64,000 bases of DNA from Pyrenophora tritici-repentis (taxonomy: Eukaryota > Ascomycota > Dothideomycetes > Pleosporales > Pleosporaceae): assembly GCF_003171515.1 (NCBI RefSeq), contig NC_089390.1:9676274-9740273 (forward strand), written 5' to 3'. Made by a program: the position numbers and the translations under genes. Numbering within the stretch: position 1 is the stretch's first letter; each line of letters starts with the position of its first letter. Under the pieces are notes generated by a model that ran no database searches, was not told the origin of the DNA, and was given only the letters and a program-made list of their open reading frames with translations. Shown here one piece after another: positions 43,262 through 56,200 of the stretch.

Positions 43262-44970
43262 TTAGGTCGCCTTCTTGAAGAAATTGGCAATGCTGCCCTG
43301 ACCCTTCTTGACAGCGTTCTTTCCCTTTGCTGTGGTTGCAGGCTTAGGCGCCGGCTTGGCCTTCTTCGGTACAGGTTCTTCTTCTGAGAAAGACTCCCAA
43401 ACGAATTCTTCTTTGGTCACTGTATACTGTTAGTCGTAATCATGCAGGATACAAGGACTGCTCACCGAGATAGCCGTCCTCATCCTTGACCTTCTTCTTC
43501 TTCATCACTCGTCTTCGGCCTCGTCGCCGGCCATTGATAACGGTGACTGTACCTTCGCCCTCATCTGCTGCGGGCTCATCCACTGTAGCTGTTGTAGTAG
43601 CTTCAGGGGGTGCATCTATTGCAGCCGGGGCATCGGTCATTTCATCGTCTGTTAAAGTTAGACAGTAAACGGGAGAAAGCCAGCATCAACTCACCATCAT
43701 CTTCCATCATTTTGCGGAGTCGCTCGGCTCGTTCCTCTCGTGCTTTGCGGGCAGCCTCATTCTTCTCTTCGTCAATCTTGATTTCAGGTTCATCATCAGG
43801 ATCGCCCTCATCCTCGGACATTCCTTGCATTGGTTCTGGTTATGTTAGTTTTGTAGCATGTAACAAGTTCGAAGTAGTACTTGCCGTCTTCAACCGCAGG
43901 CGTAGTCTCCTTTGGCTTGGACTTTGCCTTTGCGAATGACTTGAATATATCGCTTGTCGCCTTGTCCTTCTTCGCCCCAGATTTGGAGTCTTGTTTCTTG
44001 AGAGCAGCCGAAACCGTAGATGGTTGGGGGTCTGGACGTCCTGATGTATTCTCCTCAGAAGCGCTTCCTCTTCGTGCAGGCGCAGGCGCAGGTGCGGGTG
44101 CGGGTGCAGGCGCAGGCGTTTCTTTCTCTTTCGTACGAATGGTCGCAGTTGCTTTTGTAGCGGGTTTCAGAACAGGCTTCGCGGTGGCTTTCGACGTTGT
44201 GGCATCCTTGGGAAGAGCGTACTTGGCAGTCCTTCTCTACATCATATTAGCTTCACCATGTGTAGGGCGTAGAATGCGACCCATACCTTGATATGCTTGT
44301 TCCGAATTGAACCATATATACTCCATCTCTTCAAAGGATCCTTCTTTGCATCCTCTTTCCTGGCTTCCTCATTGCACATGGACAGCACCCCGAGAATCTG
44401 CTTTTTTTAGTATGACCCACGCAGTATCCAATTGCTTCGTACCTCGATCGGTGCACGCTCAATACTATATACGTGAATAGCTGCGCCCTCTTCAAACTCA
44501 GCGCGGGTCTCTGTCGTAGCCGTCAGTCCCATTTTCCAAGTAGCTAGTACTAAACGTACCCTCCAACTCCTCTTCCTGCACCAACACAATGTGTGTCTCC
44601 CTTACACCTCTTGGTGCTGGCGTGTCTTCGTCGTCAGAGTCGTTCGCAAAGTCGGAATCGTCAGACTCTTCAGACTTCATTTCGGTGTCATTGGTGCTCC
44701 GGTTGTTGACGCTATTGGACCTTCGGGGTGTACCGGTGATGAGGTAGGTGGCATGGACAGAGCCTGGCTTTCGTGCATTCTGTTTCTTGTGAAACTCAAA
44801 GAGCATCCTATATCATGTGAGCTGATGCCCGCATCTAGTACCAATTCAACTGACCGTTTCGCCGTATTGACATTAGTCTTGAGCGCCCTACTAAGCAGCC
44901 TATAAGTCACGGGCTTGCCCTCTGTAAGCACTTGTACGGCCAGGTAGTCCTTGTACCCCTTTTCTGCCAT
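43262..44970 (-). CDS. cdc27: DNA polymerase delta subunit 3 (Cdc27/POLD3 family)
   Basis: Eight exons (44855-44970, 44560-44807, 44443-44510, 44287-44397, 43885-44236, 43695-43835, 43466-43648, 43262-43419) sum to 459 codons, 458 residues. The N-terminal domain (about 1-130) has YKDYLAVQVLTEGKPVTYRL and NTAKRMLFEFHKKQ, typical of the Pol delta third subunit that bridges to the B-subunit. A long Lys/Ala/Pro-rich linker with an (AP)n run and acidic patches follows. The last residues QGSIANFF (447-454) are a textbook PCNA-interacting PIP box. The protein promotes processive replication and translesion synthesis in the nucleus. Intron 43836-43884 uses a GC donor (GCAAGT); the GT nearby would break the frame. 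The start at 44970 (ACACAATGGC) is the first ATG of the frame. Confidence 0.93.
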
Positions 44971-45147
44971 TGTGTCTGTTGTTGTCGTTGACACTGCTGT
45001 TGCAGTCGTGGTGGCAGAAGTTGGGAAGCGCGTCGCGGGGCTGACTCGGAATCACGCGTCGTGCTTTCCCTTTCTTACCAACATGACTCGAATGACAAGG
45101 CACATCGTCAGCAGTCCGAGTCACCATCACTCGCAAATATAACAATC

Positions 45148-48100
45148 ATGAGTACTGGCGAAGACGACGATCTAAAACTGCAGCGTGCCTCAGCGTCGCT
45201 TTTGTCCGATCTCACCAAGCTCATTCCGCGGCTCCTTCGTCAACGCCAACATGGCTCGTCATCAGGCCATGTCCGCTATCATGTCAGAACAGCAGACATG
45301 TATAAAGCTTGCAGTCTGGTATGAGCTCAATGCGCGTGTATCATTGCAGCCTCGCTGACAACCTTAGATTGAGCCGTTTCAGGAGGACCCCCAAATCCTG
45401 GATACCCACCTCAAGAACTTCATTCCGCCACTGGTTGCTACCTACATCGAGGTGATTTCACTGGGTACCAAAGAAGAGCCGAAAGATGGGTTTGTGCCTC
45501 TTGCGCATGCCATATGCTACATCTTGAACACGTTTTGCAAAGTTCGAGGCGAGAAGGTCATTAAAGGCTTCTTCAACAACGAGCCACGTTATCTCGAACT
45601 AATCCTATCTGAATTGGAGGCCAGTGACGACACCGACCCTGAGAGCGACGTTGCAATTAAACAAGCAGCAAGCCGACCATGGATCCAGCGTTATGTGCTG
45701 CTATCATGGTTGTCCCAATTGCTGCTCGCGCCTTTCCCTCTAGAGTCCATGTCTAGCCTTCAATCATCATCAGAAGTACCAGCAGCTCTTGGGCTACAAC
45801 TGCCTCCAGAGCTACCTGGGGTAACCATCCGTGTCCTCGCTGTTTGCATATCAAGACTTAGATCTCCAACAAAAGAGAGAAATGCTGCTGCAGTCCTTTT
45901 GGTCAAGATGTGTGTGCGACCCGACATGCAGAAGCTTGGGTTACTAGATGCCATGGTTCAGTGGTTGCTGTCGTTCTTCTCCAAGATTTCCGAGGATCAA
46001 GTCGACATACACCAGTGCCTTGGCATGTTGTCGTTTCTATCTGGCTTATTAGCATCCGCCACTAACGATGAGCTCGGTCCTTTCCTTGCGACGATCTACC
46101 AGTCCTGTAGGAGGATTATCGATCAAGAAAGCCTTGCTTTTGTCAGATCCTCGGCTGTAGCTCGCAAGCTGGTTGTCAAGAGCCTGCGCAATATCACAAT
46201 CCATTGCCTCCAGGCAACATCTACCCTCCCTGGGCTCGATCCAACAATCGTTTTGGAAGAAGTCATTGAATACCTTCTCGAAGCACTTGCGGATGGCGAC
46301 ACTCCAGTCAGATATGGCGCAAGCAAGGCACTCAGCATGATTACTCTTAAGCTGGATGCGGAGATGGCCGGCGAAGTGATTGAGGCGATTCTTGGCTCGC
46401 TCACAGAGAACATCTACTGGCAAGGGTCCAAACGCAATCTGAACAGTGTGAATCCACTTCAATGGCATGGGTTGACTCTGACGCTGGCACAACTCCTTTA
46501 TCGAAAAGCCATCTCAACAGACCACTTATCCGATGTGCTTAATGCTCTTCTGCTTTCTCTCAGTTTCGAGCAGCGATCACCTACTGGCGGATCCATCGGT
46601 ACCAACGTACGTGATGCGGCTTGCTTCGGTATCTGGGCGCTGTCGCGACGCTACCCTACAGCGGATCTTTTGGCTGTAGAAACCGCGTCGATACGGGCTT
46701 CAGAGCATCTCAAATCGCTGCACGTTCCTCAGGTTTTGGCAATCGAACTGGTAGTTGCTGCATGCTTGGACCCGGCCGGCAACATCAGAAGAGGATCATC
46801 TGCTGCACTTCAAGAGCTTATAGGTCGACACCCAAACACGATCGAAGAGGGCATACCACTTGTGCAGATTGTAGACTTCCACGCTGTCGGACTCCGTCAA
46901 CGAGCCATGTGCGATGTAGCGATCAAAGCTGGGAATCTACAACCGCTGTATTGGGAGGCGCTATTTGAGGGTTTACTAGAATGGCGAGGCACTGGCTCGC
47001 TAGACGCAGACTCGCGCCTGTTTGCAGCAGAAGCTATAGGTTCCTTATCCGTTGGCCGATCTTCAGGCGTGATACAGCGTATGACAAACCAAGTCTGCAA
47101 CAAACTTGCTGCGTTGCGACCTAGGGAAGTTGAAGAACGTCAAGGGCTGGTGTCAGCTCTTGCAGCTCTCATAAACACAAGAGGAGGTGTACCAGACAGC
47201 GATGAACGGGACACCTTACACTCATCACTTCTGCGTCTCTGGGCGCTACTGAAAGGCGATCTGAAGCTGGAAGACAAGGCGTTTACATCCCCAGCACTGC
47301 GCCCGCAGTTTACGGCATCTTCGGTATGCGCATTCATCGGCGCGATGGCTAGCCTCACTATCGATACCTCCACTGAGCTTTGGCCTTCCGATTTGCCCAC
47401 CACAGAGATTTGCAGTTTGTTGAATCTGTGTCTTGCTCGTCACGAAGAACCAGTTCTAGACGCCATAGCAAATGCTGTGCCAGCCATAGTGTCCCTGCTT
47501 GCCAAGATACCAGGGGCGGACATTGACAGCGTTTTGTCTTCGTGGCTGACTCGGCTAGAGAACGAAGCGTCATACAATGGCCTTCGGTGCTCTGGACATG
47601 CAATTGCCCTCGGTGCTGCGGACTGCAGTCTAGGTGGGTTGGCGACAAATTCTGGAATCGAGGATATTCAGCGACGCATTGTCAAGGTACTCACGTTCAG
47701 GTGCACGTCAGCTGTCGCGATCGAGGCCCGAACTGTCGCTCTGAGAGCTTTGGGTAGTTTGTTAAGCGGAAAAGCCTCGCAACCAGGCCAGTTCGCCTCC
47801 GATGTGGAAAACCAAGTAAGGAGTGCGCTTCATATCGCTCTTAACGACTACACAATTACAGAACGGGGCGATGTTGGATCACTCGTTCGACTGGAAGCCG
47901 TGAATACTGTTCGATTAGCGTGGGCTTCTGGATTACTCACCTCAACCCAAGCCGAGCCGGATGATGAGATCTATGCCGACATCCTACGACTATCCCTCGA
48001 AAAGCTAGACAAGATGAGAGTGAAAGCTACACAAGCTCTCCAATTCAAGTCCGGCAGCACTGCGACAACGGATGACGTGTCCAGCAAAGCTTATTTCTCA

Positions 48101-48826
48101 CTTGCGCTCGCTTCGTTGCAGTCAACAACAAGTCTTGTCATCAAGGAAGCTATCTGTATCGGCTTCGTAAGCTCCGCGGGCATGGGCTCAGAGTCTGTGG
48201 TGCAGCACTCAAGATCAGCTTTGCTAGAGTTTGCCGATACGTTGCCCGAAGAAAGTGCCCCAGATGTCCAAACCTTCACCTTGGGTGATCTTGCAAATTG
48301 CTTACTATCGATTCTTAAGAGAAATCTTGACAACGAAAGAATCTTACTTCCGTTATTGGAGGTGGTTGCATTCATGTTCGATATGCAGGTTATGCAACGC
48401 CTACAACAGACGTCATTCAAGTATATACAACTCCCTGCGTACAGAATGCATCAGCTAACATCCTTAGCTTCCGAGTTCTTCTCTCGTACACACAGAAAGC
48501 ACACTTCAAATCCACGCACATGCAGAAGCTCCATCTCGCCCTAGACGTCTATCGAGGATTGGGCGTAATCACGTCAACACGCGGTGAAACGCTCACCAAA
48601 GTCATCAGCATGCTTCTACACCCGTTCCCCAAGGTACGTACACGATTTAGGGCTCAGCACATTGAGGCTAACAGCCGTATAGATACGCATCACCGCAGCA
48701 GAGGCGTTATGGTTCCTGACGCATGAAGAGGGGTTGAAGCGACATGATTGGAGTCTGCCCCCGAAGAGCCTGCATCCTGCTGTCAATGCAATCAAAGCGA
48801 AAGTCACAGGAACCGCAGCTCAGTAA
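45148..48826 (+). CDS. alp1: Tubulin-folding cofactor D (TBCD/Alp1/Cin1)
   Basis: Exons 45148-45318, 45368-48420, 48468-48633 and 48683-48826 sum to 1178 codons, 1177 residues, close to the usual 1100-1200. TBCD captures beta-tubulin and joins cofactors C and E in making alpha/beta-tubulin dimers in the cytosol. The N-terminal block has FVPLAHAICYILNTFCKVRG and PWIQRYVLLSWLSQLLLAPF, characteristic of TBCD. ARM/HEAT-type helical repeats fill the rest (for example DTPVRYGASKALSMITLKL and GTNVRDAACFGIWALSRRYP). The C-terminal region ends with FRVLLSYTQKAHFKS, LDVYRGLGVI, SMLLHPFPKIRITAAEALWF. Divergent to the polymerase subunit gene, whose start is 177 bp away, so the two share a promoter region. 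Confidence 0.94.
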
Positions 48827-49218
48827 CGTTGGTCCTACTGAATTGATGCGCCACTAACATCTGGGATGCGACCGTACTGCTGGGCCGACTCGATATTCTC
48901 ATCGTGCAAGCGCCCTCTTGGTTATTGAAAGACATTTGGTTATGTTTTAGATGTCCTACGAAGAACTCGAAATGTCGAAGATACCTTGTCAACGAGGGGC
49001 TCCTGCCGTATCACGTTAGCGCTAACGATACGGCATAGTTACCGTGCCTCTCGTCCCTGACTGAGACGGAAAAGATGTGCACTATTCCCGGTAATTGGTC
49101 GGGGGCCATTTTCAAGTAGCATAATCCAACAAGCATTTACATTAACGTCGTCTTCCGTATTTTCTAAACTTGATATACCAGCCCCGCGCCCACATCTACC
49201 TCATCTAAATCCCACAGC
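48827..49218. other. Intergenic with a palindromic element
   Basis: Contains the palindrome listed at 48991-49053; otherwise nothing recognised. Confidence 0.45.
48991..49053. repeat. 63-bp near-perfect palindrome
   Basis: The core TGCCGTATC-AC-GTTAGC pairs with GCTAACGATACGGCA around a centre of symmetry near 49020, with only a 2-nt bulge. Outer arms ACGAGGGGC and GCCTCTCGT also pair with one mismatch. It could be a very small foldback element or a 3'-end hairpin. No target duplication was found. Confidence 0.6.
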
Positions 49219-52200
49219 ATGTCAGGCAGTGAAGAAAGCACCCGATATAGGCAAGACTATGACCATATTATCACAATAAACCTAAAAGCAGGCGTTTCCG
49301 AACCGCGGAAGAGTACCATTGCGCGGGCGAATACACAGAGATTCCAGGACTCACCGGGAGTTTCGAGAGTGGATTTAGCGGTTACGACGTCTGCTATTTA
49401 TAGGACTGGGCGTGGGGCGCAGAATGTTCGGATTACTACGCGTAAACCAGATGAGAATGCGAGGGCGGAGTGTAAGGCAACCAACCGATGGATGTAAGCA
49501 GATATCTCGCTTACTATGCCCAATAATCTAACATGTCCTAGACATACCAAGGCGCAAAGCATGAGCTTGAACGTTTTTGAGGTGAGTCTTTTTCCAGAAA
49601 GATTCTCTGTGCACAATCTGACCGTGCTCAAAGGATGTGGCGATCAACTTCGCTCACGATCATGACGGTGATTTAATGCCTGTCACCATCCATCTATTTA
49701 AACAAGTCCGAGAACACTACAAGAAACAATCAGTGTACGGCAGTTACATCCAACACGGAACCGTACTTCGATGTGGTGGAACCTATCCTGCAATATACCG
49801 GAAGCCCGACATCTCTGCGATATTCATCTCGTTTCCCTATTTCGATGTCGACAAGAATGGTCCACACCATGCACCGAAGCTTGAAACTACACACTTACCC
49901 CGCGGACTATTCCAAAATGCGTTTCCCCAGGAAGCAGCGCGAGACCGAGATGATGATCAGATGTTCAAGAAAAGTCCAAGCATACCACAGGAGGGTATTT
50001 GCGTGTCCCTCAATTGTGGGCTTTGATCTTGGGGTCCAAAGCGACCATCACATGTGGTCCTAGTCCGCTCTCTGACATGTTCAGTGGCGCAGTTGAGTTC
50101 GTGGCTGAAGATACCCCCCGTTCTGGACTCACTAGCTTGGTCCATGTTACCGACCACCTGAAACGCATCTTTTATCTTCCGGTCGCTGATTGCAGAACAT
50201 ATTTTGCGCTTGAGCGCCGGATTGGAGAGGATTGTTTCGCGGAGCTGCCTACACTGTTCACCGACTGCGTGATACATGCAGGCGATAGGGACGGGGAACT
50301 TGATGCACGCGCTTGGCAAGAGCTGTTGACGACGAGTAGGTGTGAGGTCATTTACTTGCGATTGGGCAGAAGACCTCCCCAGCCTACACACCACCAAGCA
50401 CGAAGGCAGCCTGTTCGAATACTTCGCACACCGAGAATGATTGAGTACGGCAATTTGAATTCGGATAATGATGTGTCGGACACCAAGAACAAAGCACTCG
50501 TTGTAAGATCTCGTCGGTAAGTACAAATAAGAAGAAAGCAAAGTGATTCTTAGACTCTTCCAACTGGCCTATTCCGCATAATCTTCGCGAGCAAATCAGC
50601 CAACCCACATACGTTGATGTATTCAAAAACCATATGCAGAACCAAGGCTACGTTATCAACCAACCAGATTTCCTTGCGCCGAGAAGAGTATTCACGGAGA
50701 GACCTGTCGTGTTTGATTACCCAATCAGCTTATCTCCTGAATACGCGAGCACAAGTGCACATCGCGATGGACTAGTATCTGCACGGTTAGGGAGCGAGGC
50801 CAGTATGTATGGTCATAAGCCAGAGGCGCATATCCACGGTCGCCAAATCTCTGGGGGAACCGAGCCAGATCCTGATCACTTGAACAACACTGGAATGTCT
50901 AGTGATAGTAGTAAGAAAGAGGATGCACTATCAGGACATGAGATTGCACGTCAAGAGAGACCAAGTTACGGTGATTTACAAGCATTGCGCCGTGCAGCAT
51001 TACGTGTGAAAAAACATAGAAAGGAGACTCTCTGAGGATCTTCACGCAAGGCTAGGAGCACAAGAGGACGGCACGTCGCCCCCACCTTTCAGCAAACCCT
51101 CCAGCGACCCGGAACCATCTTCACTAAAAGCTGCACAGGCACATGGAAATCTGAGTAATGGAGATGACATTGAATATGTGAAAAGAAGTCATCGAAGACG
51201 AGATGGATGATCTGAGAAAATTCATTCGGGAAGAGATCGCCACGGCAATGAGACGAGACCATGATAACCCTTACATTTGGCATCCGGATCGCAGAGACTA
51301 TGAAACTCGTCCGCGGTTTAATAGCTCTGCTTACGCACGAGAGGATGCAGACCCGCTTCCACGTAGCGACCTGTGATCAGAATATCTCGGGATTCTCAGG
51401 GAGGATATCGATGTCGAACTCTTGATCTGTCGTAGGCTGCCCTACGAGTATGATGAAGAAGACCCCGATTATATATGTATCAGAGGCTCTTAATCCGAGA
51501 GCAGTGAAATTGCTGATGGAACAGTCCCGAAATGCTCGTGTGAAAAGGTGGAACCTTGGCGGAAATGCTCAATACGCTGGAGTACAGGCACCAGAAGTGC
51601 AGCAGAGTCTGGAAATCAGCCGTTCACACTCCCAGATTGAGGTGTGTAATTTATTTGATAATGTCAACGTTGGCAATGGTTAATCTAGACAGGGACACGA
51701 CGCGGAAGAACAAGAAGAGGGGAAGGAAGGAGAAAAAGTGGAGTATACAAGCGACGTCGGCGAAGCTGAACCGACATCATCGCCCATAAACTACGCACAG
51801 TTTGTGAACCCGGTTTTCTTCCATGTCCTCCCGTTCCTATCATGGCCAACAAACATGGAGGACGACATTACTGGGGAGGACGCCAACACCCCATCCAACA
51901 GTCAACATGACGTAGCTGAGCTTTTTCACGGTATACTGTCTACTATTCAGGACCAGATGACCTTTTCCGTACGAATCCATGAAGTCATTTACCTATTGCA
52001 TGTTTACTTACAATTATCGTGTAGAATATGGTGGTGAATATCACAGACAACTCGGCGCAATATCATCAAGACAGAGACTGCGGTCGGGATTTGGATTATG
52101 TCATTCGAAATGTGCCTCAGGTTGATTACATGAAGCTCCATCGTCTCATGGAACTACCAATTCCGCTCGACGACTGTACTACTTGCAGACGAGATGTTCG

Positions 52201-52519
52201 CTACAGCACTATCAGTGAAGCACTCCAACACCTGAAAGATCATCATGTCCAAAGCATGTTTGGAACGGCCCAGTTCACTCGCACAAAGATATCCCATTGG
52301 ATAGCCTCAGTCTCCGGTCTCGGCTACACATGCGAGGGTCTCTGCCAGCAACTAGAAAAAAGCACAAAAGTGCTTCGCTACAATATTGAAATCGCAGAGA
52401 AGGGAAACACCAGAGCGATTAGAGTCTTCACGCTCGTTACCATCATTTTGTTGCCGCTGTCGTTTATTTCGTCCCTGTTTGGTATGAATACTTCTGATAT
52501 TAGAGATAACTATGGATAA
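49219..52519 (+). pseudogene. CorA-like Mg2+/divalent cation transporter family pseudogene
   Basis: The 5' part is well formed: exons 49219-49493, 49542-49581 and from 49634, encoding a soluble N-terminal region as in large fungal CorA-like proteins. A frame change is needed near 49995 (continuing as RVPQLWALILGSKATITCG). The reading after 50520 does not splice cleanly. Further frame changes occur near 51031 and 51185. A TGA at 51374-51376 interrupts continued coding. The 3' end has TRAIRVFTLVTIILLPLSFI and SLFGMNTSDIRD, the first transmembrane helix and GMN motif of CorA. A stop at 52517-52519 then comes before the second helix. Several independent lesions argue for decay rather than sequencing error. 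Confidence 0.75.
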
Positions 52520-53854
52520 TTCCTAGATGGATAGATCCAAGTTCTGTTCTTCAGTAGAACGGGCGATTTGGGTTTCCGGTTTGCAATTTCTTCATCAATT
52601 CACTACTGTGATTGTATATCCTGCAATGTCTAATTGTTGTACAAACTGCTCGACTTCTCCCACTCTAGTTACTTCAGTATGGCCGTAGCTATGTATTACC
52701 TAGCTTCTCTCAATATTCTCCTTGTCCCCACCATCCGGCAACTCACACCGTGCCTGATAACGCAGCTCAGACATACTGATGCTCATCCAGGTCGCTTACT
52801 AAGGTGATGGTTTGAGTAGCTTATGAAGTGTAGGTGGATCAGTGCGGAGATTGTTTTTTGACTGTAACTCAGGCACAAGATCAGCGCATGATTGTGGGCG
52901 ATGACGGCATACCCAACCCAACAACAGCAATACCATGATGACTCTGACTGGTGATGCTGGCGTGGGTCAGGCTCGCACTACCCGTGGTTGCGGAGGCTGA
53001 TGGGTTGGCGGGGTCATGCATCGTTCGCCCGCTCGCTTATTGGTCTCTTTTGCTGCGTCTTCCCGCACACGAGACAAAACGCCGCAATGCGTGCGCACAT
53101 GCGAAGCTTTGTTTACCATACTGTGACCCGGCCTCGCTCTATTCTGAACTGCAAGGCGACGTCGTGCTTTGCTGCTGCTGCCTTGTCTGTTAGTCTGTTA
53201 TTGTCCGTCATTATCCATTCATTGTGCAAACGGCTTTGGACTCGCCTTCACCTTCACCTTGATCCATCCCCACTTGCAGACAACTCACCGCCCACATTGC
53301 AAAATCAGTGTGTGGTCGGGCCCCGTACAGCGGCTAGCTAGAGAGAGCTCTGTGTGGTCCGTGACATCATCGTCTACTCCCGAGGTATGTTAGGCGGCAG
53401 ATTTTTCGTTTGCACTTCAGTGTCTGGCCTAGTGTGTGGTATTGTTCTAGGTACAAAAAGGCTGCAGGCTGCAGTAGTTTGTTCTAAATTGACTGACGCC
53501 TGATTGTCCCTCCAGGCTCGTCTGCGTGAGCTGTCCTGAGTCAGGGCGGCCATCGTTGTTCCCGCGACCTGCCAAGCTGAAGGATCCCTGTTGCTTGTCC
53601 CCTACGAGCTTCAAAGTTCGGTCGCGTCACAGAGATATTCTACTTTCACTCATTCACCGGCCACGACCCTCAGCAATTTGGCGTGGCCGGCCCAGCCCTC
53701 GTTCACTTTCACTACAATAGCAAACCCTCGCACTTAAGCACAGCCCTCTCCTCCATGACCGCCTCACCCCACCCGTGCCTTCTTCTCCGTACACCGACTT
53801 CTCCTGTCTTGCGACAACCATTACTACACTTGTCAACTTCTTGTCAACTTCAAG
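52520..53854. other. Intergenic: pseudogene remnant and OTU gene promoter/5' UTR
   Basis: The first 100 bp may hold eroded CorA C-terminal sequence (an AIWVSGL-like fragment). The remainder is CT-rich towards the OTU gene start, as in fungal 5' UTRs. No other gene was recognised. Confidence 0.45.
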
Positions 53855-55170
53855 ATGACCACCCGAAGACAGCGAGCAAACTCGCCAGAGTTCCCAATTC
53901 TCGACGCCAATTCCCTCTATGCCAGTACCATTCGCGGCGATGGTGAGCTTAAACTCCCTTTTCCACTGTTTCGCCGCTAACCATGTCCAAGGCAACTGTC
54001 TCTTCAACGCCCTGTCCGATCAGCTTTGTGGCGACCAGGGGCTCAACCAGAAGCTGCGGGCAGCCACCATCGAGCACATGAAGGAGAATGCCGATTTCTA
54101 CCGCCAGTACATGGCTGTGAACAACGTGCGTCGCAACCCCAAACGCAAGACAGCCGCAGCAGCCAAGCGGGTTGACAACAACTTCTACACCGACGAACAG
54201 CTGCAAGTGCAGTTTGAAGAGCATGTCGAGAAGATGGGTCAGCCTGGAGAATGGGCCGACAACATGGAAGTCTCGGCGTTTGCCTCTGCTCTCAACGTCC
54301 ACGTTCGTCTTTGGCAGCACGATTACACATATCTGTTCTCGCCCCGCGACTACTACAGCTCCAACGAGCATCTCGCTGGTGAAGATACCCGTCAAACCCT
54401 GCACATCGCCTACCACGTAAGTTTGGTCATGTTCACTACCCCGCCGGCATAATACTGACGTAGTTTAGACTTGGGAGCACTACTCCTCCGTCCGCAACAT
54501 CGCTGGACCCCACACTGGCCTGCCCAACGTCAACGTTGTGCCCAAGGTCGTGTCGAAGAAGCGTCCCAGCCCCAGCGTCGATGGAGATGATGACGACCAG
54601 GGCCGTCGCTCTCGTAAGCGTCGCTCGCCTCTACCTCTCTTCGACTCCGACTCCACGCCCGAAGGCACCGCTGAGAGCTCGTCAGACGAGTCCAACGGCT
54701 TCGCAGCGTCGCAGCAGTCCAAGATTGAGATGCCGCTGCCTGAGCCCGTGAAGCCTCAGAAGCTCACCATCAAGCTCCGTTGTCTCCGCACTTCGGATGT
54801 CGCATCTCCTGCCTCGTCCCGCCCTTCGTCTCGTGCGGCTACTCCCGCTCCCCTTGCCCAATCATCAGAGTCCAAGAAGACGACCAAGGTAGCACCCACC
54901 CCCACCAAGACTACCATTTGCATCACCCCCAAGAAGCCAGTTTCGGCAGTCTCGTCAATCCCAACTTCCGCTAGCAAGGCACTGGTAGTATCCCCTGTCT
55001 TGACTACGCCCAAGAAGTCGGTATCGGTAGCATCTCCTACCCCTGCCATGGCAGAGACCACTCCCAAGCCGGCTCTGGTAGCCTCGCCCACCGTGGCGTT
55101 GGCAGCAACCGCATCTACCCCAACCACCACCCCCACCACGCCCATCACACCTCCCGTGACGGCACTCTAG
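53855..55170 (+). CDS. OTU-domain cysteine protease (OTUD3-like deubiquitinase)
   Basis: Exons 53855-53942, 53992-54416 and 54469-55170 sum to 405 codons, 404 residues. The OTU domain covers about 1-185. The catalytic Asp-Cys motif is RGDGNCLFNALSDQ (D29, C32), which is only complete after removal of the first 49-bp intron. The histidine is in TWEHYSSVR (H175). These define an ubiquitin-chain-cleaving OTU protease, cytosolic or nuclear. The C-terminal half is Ser/Thr/Pro-rich low complexity with a basic RRSRKRRSP patch and repeated TTPKKSVS-type segments. The start at 53855 is chosen because it gives the complete OTU N-terminus; a later in-frame ATG would lose the catalytic Asp. Confidence 0.93.
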
Positions 55171-56200
55171 ACTCAACAGGCCGAGTCTCTCTCACACATG
55201 AGAAACACCGGCTCTCTAACGACCATTGAACGAACACACTTTCAGTTCTTCCACGGTTGACGACACGCAATGACGACGAACCATGATACCCCAGCATATC
55301 TAAACACATTTGGGCGCTTTATTTTTCACTACTACTTTGTGGGTTCCCTTACCTACCCTCCTTCTTCTTACCTGGACAACACTTTCTTACTTTACTTTCT
55401 TTCTTTACATACTACTTACTACTACTTGCTTGTTTCTTCTTGCATAGCATACGAGTATCAGACAATCTCTCTCTCTCTCTCTCATACATGCATACATTGA
55501 CGGGTTTTTTTCAAACATCGTTGCATATTGGCTGGTTTGTTCGGGGCCGTATGGTGCCAAAGTGCTTGGGCCTGCGGTCTGGACGTACTGGCTTTTGGCG
55601 TTTTTGGGAGGTGGGGTGGCTTGCTTGATCTTTGCTTGTGTGGGGGAGGTTGATGCGTGCGTGTTTGCGCGGTCTGGTTCACGGATGGAGGATGGCATGG
55701 CATGGCATGGCATATGAACTGACTGAGCTGAATGAGAGGATCACGAATGAGAATCATACAATGACGTTGCTTGACACGTTTTGAAATGCATGGCATTCGT
55801 ATACTGAGATAAGTGGTTGTGTTTGTGTTTGTGCTTGTGCTTGTGAATGTAAATGCCGTGTTTTTTTCGTGAAAATCTACTCTTCGTATGGGAAAGATGC
55901 ACGTCTTGTCTTGTCTTGTTAAATGATTAGACAAGAGTAGTACGGATAGAATGAACAGAACAGAACAGAACGAACCCCCACTTCCTCCACCATCGTACTC
56001 ATAATCATGACCATGACCATGACCATCAGACGAGGAAGAAGAGGAAGAAAACCATAATACACACCCCTAATCCCTAGTTAATAACCCTTTAACCCACCTA
56101 ACCTTTCTAATCCACCTCCACACACCCCATCACTCACTTACACACCACACCACACCACACACCCCTCTCCCCCTCATCCCTACGCAAACACAGACAACCA
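55171..56200. other. Convergent 3' region with simple repeats
   Basis: No gene. Simple repeats include (TC)n at about 55466-55483, GGCATGGCATGGCATGGCAT near 55694-55713, GTTTGTG/CTTGTG near 55815-55845, GACCAT repeats near 56007-56024 and CACAC repeats near 56144-56162. Confidence 0.6.
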
